A stretch of DNA of 64,000 nt from positions 434,001 to 498,000 of the forward strand of contig NZ_JBGEDP010000001.1 of the NCBI RefSeq assembly GCF_041206865.1, given 5' to 3'. The translations under genes were made by a program, and so were the position numbers. Origin of the DNA: Mycobacterium sp. HUMS_12744610 (GTDB lineage: Bacteria > Actinomycetota > Actinomycetes > Mycobacteriales > Mycobacteriaceae). This document shows, in pieces, positions 57,985-64,000 of the stretch; the stretch's first letter is position 1; every line of letters starts with the position of its first letter. The notes under the pieces are model-generated. The model did no database searches. It worked only from the letters and a program-made list of their open reading frames with translations, and had not been told where the DNA came from.

Positions 57985-59574
57985 TCAGAAAGGCGGATCG
58001 TCTGGCAAGGGCGCCGGCTCGGGGGGCGTCCAGTCGGCGGGGAGTTCTTCGGGCTCTCGGGGCTCGTTCACCCAGGTGCACAGGGGGCTGATGCTCGGTG
58101 CTCCCCTCATCAGGAACAGCATGTCGCGCATGTGGTTTCGGAATTTGCGGCCGTCGATCTCCCGTATGCGGGCCTGTTCGAGATGGCGCCGCGCTTCGTT
58201 GAGGGGCCGCTGCTCACGGTTATGCTTGCGTGCCTGGGTGATTCGTGCGCTGCGCTGCTGGGCCCTGCTCTTTGTGCGCGGACGCGGCGCCGCGCACGCC
58301 GGCCCGCGTGGTGGTGGGAACAGGTCGGCCCCGGCCGGCGACGTCCGATACACCCGCCCCGTCGGTGAAGTCCATACCACCGTCCCGTCTTCCAATTGCT
58401 CGTCACGCCAACCACTGTGGAAGGTTTTGAGCCTGTGATGTTGGCGGCAAAGGCATTTCAGGTTCCCCGCGACGGTAAGACCACCGGCCGCGGGGTCCTG
58501 GTGGTTGAACGGGATGGTGTGGTCGATGTCGCAGGTGACGGCCGGGCGGCTGCACCCGGGGAAGCGGCAGGTGAGATCCCGGCAGCGGATGGCGCGTTCG
58601 AGCGGCGCCGACGGCTGGTAGCGCAGCGCCTCGACCGGGCTGGTGACCGGGTCGGCGATGAGAACGGACGCGGCGTCTGCCAATCGGCGGACCTGCTCGG
58701 CGTCGATGACGCCGTACCCCTCCAGATAACCGGGCGCAGCGCCGTCCTCGAAAACGGTTCGGTACCCGGCAATCACATTGACCACCACCCGCGCACCGCC
58801 CCGATCCCGCTCGGCGCCGTCGTCGGCCTTGGCCGGGCAGTCGTGCCGTCCGCACGCACAGGCCAGCGGGCGCCCCTGGGTCAGGGCGGCCAGCGCGTCG
58901 GCGCGGCGTTGGTCCAGCGTCCGCGGATCCGCCGCGCACACCTGCTTGGCCAACTGCGACAGCCGCAGGTCGAAGGCGGTCGCGGTCGCGGCGGCGACCG
59001 TGCCGTAGACCTCCGCCATGCCATTGCCGAGCGCGTTGATCCCGATGCGCCGGTGGTCCTCGGCGGTTTCGCGGCGCTCGCGCACGGCGTCGGGATCGAT
59101 GGCGTGCACCGTGGCGTCGACGGCGTTGACGATCCGCCGCCTCGACCAGCCGTGCCACTTGCCGATGCGTGCGGCCAGTGACTGGTCGAGCTTGGCGACC
59201 AGCGCGTCGTCGGTAACGAGATCGGTGCGCCTGATGATCAGCCGCACCGCACGCCAATCCGTCTGTCCCTTGGCGAGGAGCGCCGCGATCCTGGGCAACC
59301 GGGTGTCCAGTGTCTCTGCGTCCGACACCAGGTAGCTGGCCGCCCTGGGGGACAGGTTCATCGCCGCGGCCACCTCGGCGGTGGTCTGGTCGAACCCGCT
59401 GATCATGGCGTGATCCGGCTCGCCCTCGGTCCGTCGGGCAGCGGTCCTCCGATGCCGCAGTAGCCGCGCCACGGCCGCCATCCGCCGCGCCAGCAGCGCC
59501 GACTCCTCGCGGTGCGTCGACTCGACCACCGCCACCAGCGCGTCGGGGCCGAGCTCCAGCAATTCATCGAACAT
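57985..59574 (-). CDS. 13E12-repeat HNH endonuclease-like protein
   Basis: A 529-residue DUF222/13E12-family protein. The helical N-terminal domain (MFDELLELGPDALVAVVEST) ends with the HNH nuclease signature CDIDHTIPFNH and LKCLCRQHHRLKTFHSG, with zinc cysteines CRFPGC just before. Such genes are multicopy and highly recombinogenic in mycobacteria, and some carry mobile-intron-like behaviour; function is unproven. It sits exactly where M. tuberculosis has esxW/esxV. ATG 59574 is preferred over GTG 59604. The last 13 bases of gap separate it from the PPE gene. Confidence 0.88.
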   Translation of the reverse strand: MFDELLELGPDALVAVVESTHREESALLARRMAAVARLLRHRRTAARRTEGEPDHAMISGFDQTTAEVAAAMNLSPRAASYLVSDAETLDTRLPRIAALLAKGQTDWRAVRLIIRRTDLVTDDALVAKLDQSLAARIGKWHGWSRRRIVNAVDATVHAIDPDAVRERRETAEDHRRIGINALGNGMAEVYGTVAAATATAFDLRLSQLAKQVCAADPRTLDQRRADALAALTQGRPLACACGRHDCPAKADDGAERDRGGARVVVNVIAGYRTVFEDGAAPGYLEGYGVIDAEQVRRLADAASVLIADPVTSPVEALRYQPSAPLERAIRCRDLTCRFPGCSRPAVTCDIDHTIPFNHQDPAAGGLTVAGNLKCLCRQHHRLKTFHSGWRDEQLEDGTVVWTSPTGRVYRTSPAGADLFPPPRGPACAAPRPRTKSRAQQRSARITQARKHNREQRPLNEARRHLEQARIREIDGRKFRNHMRDMLFLMRGAPSISPLCTWVNEPREPEELPADWTPPEPAPLPDDPPF

Positions 59575-59635
59575 GTGTTCGAGTATAGGGGGCCGCACTG
59601 ACACGGGTCGCGCAACTCGTGGGCCCGATCGCGGT

Positions 59636-60649
59636 CTACGGCGTGACGAGGACCTTGCAGTGCCGCTCGGGGTCGGCCAGGTCGTCGAACGCCGCGCCGA
59701 CCCCGTCCAGGCCGACCTGCCCGGTGATCAACGGGGTGACGTCGATGTCGCCCTCGGCGAGCGCGCGCAGCGAGTCCGCGAACTCCTCCGGGCTGTAGGC
59801 GAGCACGAACTGCACGTTGATCTCCTTGGCGATCGCGAAGAACGGGTGCACCGTGTCGGCTTGCATGCACACGCCCGCGACGACCAACCGCGTGCCCGGC
59901 CGTGCCCGTAGCAGCACGTCGTCGATGATCCCGGGCACCCCGACCGCTTCGAACACCACGGCCGGTTTGACGGTGTCGAAGGGCGACCCCTGCGCCGGGT
60001 CCAGCGCCCGGTGCGCGCCCATCGCGGCGGCCAGCTCCCGTCGCGTGGGGGAAAAGTCGGCGGCCACAATGTCTTCCACGCCGCGCGCCGCGAGCGCGGC
60101 GATGATCGCGATGCCGATCGGGCCGCAGCCGAGCACCAGGGCGGTCTCGCCGGGCTGCACCCCCGACTTGTTGACGGCGTGCAGTCCCACGGCCATCGGT
60201 TCGGTCAGCGACGCGTGCCGGAAATCCAGGCCGTTGGGGACGGGCAGCAAAAGCGGCGCCGAGAGCAGCATCCGCTCCGCGTAGCCACCGATCGTGTTGT
60301 TGCTGTACACGATCGGCTCGACGCCCTTGGCGGACAGCACCACCGGAATCGACGTGACGAGAGTTCCGGCGGGGTGTGTCTCGGTGTCCGGCCCGGCTTC
60401 GAGCACCTCGGCGCTGAATTCGTGGCCCATGAAGACGTCGCGGCCCAGGTCGATGTTCATGCCGCCGCCGCCCGACACCCGTTCGGTCATCGCGACCACC
60501 TCGTCGCCGTGCGCGGCGAAATGCAGGTCGGAACCGCAGATCCCACACGATCGGACGGCGACGAGCACCTGGCCGGGTCCGGGCACCGGGTCGGGCACGT
60601 CGTCCCGGTAGACCATGCGACCGCCCCGCAGCACCGATGCGCGCATCAC
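59636..60649 (-). CDS. Zinc-type medium-chain alcohol dehydrogenase
   Basis: A 337-residue MDR-family oxidoreductase. Catalytic zinc ligands lie in SCGICGSDLHFAAH and GHEFSAEV. The NAD(P) fold is LVLGCGPIGIAIIAALAARG. The usual four-cysteine structural-zinc lobe is missing: that region reads VTSIPVVLSAKGVEPIVYSN. It starts in a four-base overlap with the monooxygenase gene, so it forms an operon with it and ephA. It has no counterpart at this place in M. tuberculosis. The substrate is unknown. Confidence 0.88.
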   Translation of the reverse strand: MMRASVLRGGRMVYRDDVPDPVPGPGQVLVAVRSCGICGSDLHFAAHGDEVVAMTERVSGGGGMNIDLGRDVFMGHEFSAEVLEAGPDTETHPAGTLVTSIPVVLSAKGVEPIVYSNNTIGGYAERMLLSAPLLLPVPNGLDFRHASLTEPMAVGLHAVNKSGVQPGETALVLGCGPIGIAIIAALAARGVEDIVAADFSPTRRELAAAMGAHRALDPAQGSPFDTVKPAVVFEAVGVPGIIDDVLLRARPGTRLVVAGVCMQADTVHPFFAIAKEINVQFVLAYSPEEFADSLRALAEGDIDVTPLITGQVGLDGVGAAFDDLADPERHCKVLVTP

Positions 60650-61833
60650 TTCACCACCCCTTCGTGCTCGGAGGTGTGCTCGCCGATGGCCTTCACCACG
60701 GCCTCCCCGGCGCGCCCGAGCAGTTGGTCGCGCTTCGCCTTCGCCCAGTCGTGCGACGACCGCGCCGCCGCCAGCTGCCCCTTGAAATGGGGAATTACCT
60801 TGCGGGCGAACAGATCATAGCAATGGTACGTCGCCTGCGGGGATGCCCAGTCGTGGCCGAGCATCAGCAGCGTGCCGAACCCGCCGGAGCGCTCGAGCAG
60901 GTCTTCGATGTGGGCGATGGCGTCCTCGGGTGTGCCGATGCAGCAATTCCCTTTGGCCGCGTAGTCTTCGACGAACTGGTGGGGTGTCTGGGCGCCCTCC
61001 ACGGAGTTGGCCAGCGGAACGAAACCGGCCGCGCCGAAATAGTTCGCGAAATCCTGCAGCCCGTAGGTGCAGTCGTCGATCGCCTGGTCGCGGCTGTCGG
61101 CGATGTGCATGATGCTCAGGACCCGCCAGCCGGACCGGTCCGGTTCGTCCCGGCCGGCTCTGGCGGCCTGCTCGCACACCACGTCCCAGGTGTTCTCCAG
61201 CGCGGCGTAGCCGCCGGGCACCGACATCGACAGCGACAGCAGGGACGTGCCCAGCGTGCCGGCCAGCCGCGGCCCCGACGGCGAAATCATTGCCGCCGTC
61301 GAGATCTCGGGATAAGGCCAGGTGTAGGGGCGGATGTGCAACTGCGCGTCGCGCAAGGTGAACCAGTCGGAGTGCCGGTCGATGCGCTCCTCGGGCGCGG
61401 CGCGGAACAGGGCCAGGATCGCCTCGAGGGACTCCTGCATCATCCGCCGCTGTTCTACCGGGTCGATGCCCATCATGTAGGCGTCCGACGGCAGCGCACC
61501 GGGGCCGGCGCCGAACATCACGCGGCCGCGCGTCAAATGGTCCAGGAGCACCCAGCGGTCGGCGACCATCAGTGGATGGTGATAGGGCAGGGAGACCACG
61601 CCGGTACCCAGCCGGATGTGCTTGGTGCGCTCCGCGGCGGCGGCGATGAACACCTCCGGGCAGGCGATCAACTCGTAGCCGCCGGAGTGGTGTTCGCCGA
61701 ACCAGGCCTCGTCGAAACCGAGGCGGTCCAGTGCGACGACGCGCTCCATGTCGTATTCCAGTGCCACCGTGGGTGATTGGCCGGTGGGATGAAACGGTGT
61801 GATGAAGACGCCGAAACGCAGGGGCATGCTCAT
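60646..61833 (-). CDS. LLM-class flavin/F420 monooxygenase (Rv3618-like)
   Basis: Bacterial luciferase-like oxidoreductase, 395 residues, the same length as Rv3618. It starts MSMPLRFGVFITPFHPTGQS and contains GFDEAWFGEHHSGGYE, a typical LLM active-site region, and GTGVVSLPYHHPLMVADRW. It would use reduced FMN or F420 to oxidise an unknown substrate. It is linked by four-base overlaps to ephA upstream and the alcohol dehydrogenase downstream, suggesting a three-step degradative pathway (epoxide, monooxygenation, alcohol). Confidence 0.92.
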   Translation of the reverse strand: MSMPLRFGVFITPFHPTGQSPTVALEYDMERVVALDRLGFDEAWFGEHHSGGYELIACPEVFIAAAAERTKHIRLGTGVVSLPYHHPLMVADRWVLLDHLTRGRVMFGAGPGALPSDAYMMGIDPVEQRRMMQESLEAILALFRAAPEERIDRHSDWFTLRDAQLHIRPYTWPYPEISTAAMISPSGPRLAGTLGTSLLSLSMSVPGGYAALENTWDVVCEQAARAGRDEPDRSGWRVLSIMHIADSRDQAIDDCTYGLQDFANYFGAAGFVPLANSVEGAQTPHQFVEDYAAKGNCCIGTPEDAIAHIEDLLERSGGFGTLLMLGHDWASPQATYHCYDLFARKVIPHFKGQLAAARSSHDWAKAKRDQLLGRAGEAVVKAIGEHTSEHEGVVK

Positions 61834-62804
61834 CGCAACTCCAATCCGCCGAGAAAGTCCAGCAGTAGGGCGTTCACCTCGTCGGGTCTTTCCTGTTGCA
61901 GCCAGTGCCCCGCGCCCTCGATCATCTCCTGGCGGTACGGGCCCGAAACCACCTTCGACGCGCGGTCGGTGCGGGTGAACGTCAGCACCGGGTCGGCGGT
62001 GCCGGCGACGAACAGGCACGGCACGGCGATTTTGGCGTCGGCGAGTTCGGGGGTCGTTTCCCAGTTGCGGTCGAAGTTGCGATACCAGTTCAGGCCGCCG
62101 GTGAAGCCCGTGCGGGAGAACTCGCCGATGTAGTGGTCGAGCTCCTCTTGGCTGAGCCAGTCCGGCAGCTCGGCGGGTTCGGGGAGGCGCTCGATGAAGC
62201 CCTCCGGCCCCGGGGCCACCAAGCGGATCGACGCGGCTTGATCGTCGGAGGCCCGCAGACCGCCCAGCATCCGGCGCATCGTGCGCGCGGGGTCTGCGTC
62301 CAACTCGGCGTCGGCGACGCCGGGCTCCTGGAAGTACAGGATGTAGAAGAAGTTGTCCCCGGCGATCCTGCGCCACGCCGCCGTCGGCGCCACCCGTGGC
62401 CGGGGCACCGGCGGCACGCTGAGCGCGGCGACGGCGGCGACCCGGTCCGGGTGCAACAGGGGCGCGTTCCACACCACGGAGGCACCCCAGTCGTGGCCGA
62501 CCCACACGGCGCGCTCGGCGCCGACATCGTCGAGCAGGCCGACCAGGTCGCCCGTCAGCGCGTGGATGTCGTACGCCTCGATCGCCTCCGGGCGGGCGGA
62601 TCCGCCGTAGCCGCGCTGGTCAGGTGCCAGCACGTGGTAGCCCGCGTCGGCCAGGACCGGTATCTGGTGCCGCCACGAGTAGGCCAGTTCGGGGAATCCG
62701 TGGGCCAGGATCACCACTGGCGCGCCGGGGTCACCGGCTTCCACCACCCGTAGCCGCACGCCGTTGGTGTCTACTAACCGTTCGGTTGATGTCGCCACCA
62801 CCAC
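61830..62804 (-). CDS. ephA: Epoxide hydrolase EphA
   Basis: Alpha/beta-hydrolase epoxide hydrolase of 324 residues. Oxyanion motif HGFPELAYSW, nucleophile Asp in VGHDWGASVVW, cap region with ELDHYIGEFSRTGFTGGLNWYRN and catalytic His in GAGHWLQQERPDEV are all present, unlike the EphE copy in this window. It detoxifies or processes epoxides. It is the first gene of the minus-strand operon; the divergent VOC gene starts 73 bases away. Confidence 0.94.
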   Translation of the reverse strand: MVVATSTERLVDTNGVRLRVVEAGDPGAPVVILAHGFPELAYSWRHQIPVLADAGYHVLAPDQRGYGGSARPEAIEAYDIHALTGDLVGLLDDVGAERAVWVGHDWGASVVWNAPLLHPDRVAAVAALSVPPVPRPRVAPTAAWRRIAGDNFFYILYFQEPGVADAELDADPARTMRRMLGGLRASDDQAASIRLVAPGPEGFIERLPEPAELPDWLSQEELDHYIGEFSRTGFTGGLNWYRNFDRNWETTPELADAKIAVPCLFVAGTADPVLTFTRTDRASKVVSGPYRQEMIEGAGHWLQQERPDEVNALLLDFLGGLELR

Positions 62805-62863
62805 ACCAAATCACAACCGCCGGGGGCTGAGAAGTGCGTGCCGCGATCGCACCCGCATTGGGA

Positions 62864-62869
62864 TAGCGT
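62864..62869 (+). promoter_or_regulatory. -10 element for the VOC gene
   Basis: TAGCGT fits TANNNT and lies nine bases before ATG 62878; no Shine-Dalgarno is visible, so the mRNA may be leaderless or nearly so. Confidence 0.4.
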
Positions 62870-62877
62870 GTCGACTC

Positions 62878-63294
62878 ATGCGGCTGGACCACGTCGTGCT
62901 CTGGACGAGCGATCCGCGCGTCGCGATGGACTTCTACTCGCGGGTGGTCGGGCTCGAGCCGGTGCGGTTCGACGAGTTCGAGGCCGGCGACGCGCCATTC
63001 CCGAGCGTGCGCGTGTGCGAGGACTCCATCATCGACCTTCTGCCGGTGGACAACGTCGCCGCCACCGAATCGTTGACGCGGGTAGCCGGGAGCGCCGGGC
63101 ACCGGGTCAACCACGTCTGTCTTGCGATGTCGAAATCCGAATACGACGCCCTGGATCGGCGCCTGCAGGCCGAGGGCGTCGACACCGGGGCGCGGCTGGA
63201 CAACTCGTACGGGGCCCGCGGGTGGACGCCGCAGGGATACTATTTCGCCGATCCGGACGGCAACGTGGTCGAGGCCCGGTACTACGAGCGCTGA
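62878..63294 (+). CDS. VOC/glyoxalase-superfamily protein
   Basis: A 138-residue vicinal-oxygen-chelate protein with two beta-alpha-beta-beta-beta units. The first has MRLDHVVLWTSDPRVAMDFY (His5 as likely metal ligand) and the last FADPDGNVVEARYYER (Glu ligand near residue 134). A central HRVNHVCLAM supplies another His. Members include glyoxalases, dioxygenases and resistance proteins, so the reaction cannot be named. The ATG is supported by a -10-like TAGCGT upstream. Confidence 0.88.
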   Translation: MRLDHVVLWTSDPRVAMDFYSRVVGLEPVRFDEFEAGDAPFPSVRVCEDSIIDLLPVDNVAATESLTRVAGSAGHRVNHVCLAMSKSEYDALDRRLQAEGVDTGARLDNSYGARGWTPQGYYFADPDGNVVEARYYER

Positions 63295-63374
63295 GTTGCA
63301 CGCAACATCGATCGCGCTGGCGAATGCCGAACCGATCGGGAACTGCCGGTCGTTATCTGGACAGGACGGCATGC

Positions 63375-63536
63375 ATGATGGCGGTAACCCGCTGCGCCCG
63401 GCTCGGCCGGGCTGGCGATTACCGCGCGGCATGATGGCGGTAACCCGCTGCGCCCGGCTCGGCCGGGCTGGCGATTACCGCGCGGCATGATGGCGGTAAC
63501 CCGCTGCGCCCGGCTCGGCCGGGCTGGCGATTACCG
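63375..63536. repeat. Three tandem 56-bp repeats upstream of ftsH (MIRU-like)
   Basis: Units start at 63375, 63431 and 63487 with ATGATGGCGGTAACCCGCTG; the first two are identical and the third diverges after GATTACCGC. Each unit can fold: GCGGTAA pairs with TTACCGC, and GCCCGGC-TCG-GCCGGGC forms an inner hairpin. The block occupies most of the 311-base gap between the VOC gene and ftsH. The size and position resemble mycobacterial interspersed repetitive units, so copy number probably varies among strains. Confidence 0.93.
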
Positions 63537-63546
63537 CTAGCGGTAA
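63531..63546. promoter_or_regulatory. 16-bp perfect palindrome before ftsH
   Basis: TTACCGCTAGCGGTAA reads the same on both strands and sits at the edge of the 56-bp repeats, 59 bases before the ftsH ATG. Its half-site TTACCGC also occurs in every repeat. It could be an operator for ftsH or a product of repeat recombination. Confidence 0.6.
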
Positions 63547-63605
63547 CCTGGACTTTTTCAGCTACGTGTGCGTCGGAAGGACCTGGCCCGTAGGGCCGAT
63601 GATTG

Positions 63606-64000
63606 ATGAACCGAAAAAATCTGACTCGCACCCTCGTCGCGATCGCGGTCGTGGTGCTGCTCGGTTGGTCGTTCTTTTACTTCAGCGACGACACCCGCGG
63701 CTACAAGTCCGTCGACACCTCGGTGGCGATGGCCCAGATCAAGAGCGACAACGTCAAGAGCGCGCAGATCGATGATCGCGAGCAGCAATTGCGGCTGACC
63801 CTGAAAAAGGGCAACGGCGAGACGGACAATTCCGACAAGGTCATCACCAAATATCCCACCGGATATGCCGTCGACTTGTTCAACGCCCTCAGCGCCAAGA
63901 ACGCCAAGATCAGCACCGTCGTCAACCAGGGCAGCATCCTGGGCGAGCTGCTGGTCTACGCGCTGCCGCTGCTGCTGCTGGTGGGGCTGTTCGTGATGTT
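63606..64000 (+). CDS. ftsH: FtsH membrane AAA protease, N-terminal part
   Basis: First 131 residues of the membrane-bound ATP-dependent zinc protease; the gene continues past the window end. The first membrane helix is [17 protein letters not shown]. The external domain contains [20 protein letters not shown] and [20 protein letters not shown], and the second helix is [17 protein letters not shown]. The ATPase and HEXXH domains lie outside. FtsH degrades misfolded membrane proteins. In M. tuberculosis espACD lies between ephA and ftsH and is absent here. Confidence 0.95.
   Translation, partial: MNRKNLTRTLVAIAVVVLLGWSFFYFSDDTRGYKSVDTSVAMAQIKSDNVKSAQIDDREQQLRLTLKKGNGETDNSDKVITKYPTGYAVDLFNALSAKNAKISTVVNQGSILGELLVYALPLLLLVGLFVM

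Noticed and set aside
63282..63631. Repeated MPRGNRQPGRAGRSG peptides on the minus strand
   Set aside because: They are translations of the 56-bp tandem repeats; no ribosome-binding site or conserved neighbourhood.

Overview
The window is a visibly GC-rich chromosomal segment of a slow-growing Mycobacterium. Almost every protein is recognisable as an orthologue of a gene in the Mycobacterium tuberculosis block Rv3683 to Rv3610c, in the same order but shown in reverse orientation. WhiB4, MarP, Ssd, DppABCD, a Tad/Flp cluster, PE/PPE genes, 13E12-type HNH genes, the 6C small RNA and MIRU-like tandem repeats all point to Mycobacterium. Absence of the espACD genes and of the esxV/esxW pair, plus extra genes (cutinase, DUF4232 protein, zinc alcohol dehydrogenase), place it outside the tuberculosis complex. 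An avium-complex-like or scrofulaceum/simiae-like species is my inference. All Rv comparisons are from memory; no database was searched.

Layout. 0-8.7 kb: metallophosphoesterase, ponA2 (cell-wall synthase), whiB4 (redox regulator), the paired Rv3680/Rv3679 ATPases, a small DUF4177 protein, a RidA protein, a metallo-beta-lactamase-fold hydrolase and crp. 8.8-18 kb: nth (DNA repair), a membrane thioredoxin, a CoA-type Nudix hydrolase, marP, ephE, a holin-like membrane protein, a cutinase, a secreted serine protease and acs. 18-25 kb: a DUF4232 protein, dppABCD (peptide/haem importer), a Fic-like protein, the probable Ms1 RNA region and a HAD phosphatase. 26-32.5 kb: 6C RNA, then the ssd-tadA-tadB-tadC-flp-tadE pilus operon, interrupted by an IS110-family element. 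32.5-37.3 kb: an Rv3651-like protein, a PE_PGRS fossil and a helicase gene broken by an IS5-family element and a frameshift. 37.5-44.6 kb: cspA, topA, an adenylate cyclase, a DNA polymerase III delta'-like subunit and tRNA-Thr. 44.6-50.9 kb: envelope-glycan genes (galE1, a frameshifted ppgS, two multi-pass membrane proteins) and a TerC-like protein. 50.9-57.9 kb: ppa, a DacB-like carboxypeptidase, a zincin, tilS, hpt, lpqG and a PE/PPE pair. 58-64 kb: 13E12 HNH protein, alcohol dehydrogenase, LLM monooxygenase, ephA, a VOC protein, a tandem-repeat block and the start of ftsH.

The most striking observation is in the IS110-family insertion. Its non-coding end contains four short segments in the order expected of a bridge RNA. 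Two match the two flanks of the actual insertion site and two match the element's own ends. The element landed exactly in the tadB/tadC start-stop overlap and supplies a new Shine-Dalgarno and GTG start for tadC. A second theme is gene damage between 37 and 57 kb: frameshifts in the helicase, ppgS, tilS, hpt and lpqG genes, and an amber codon at position 6 of the PPE gene. Because tilS is normally essential, some of these may be sequence errors rather than biology.
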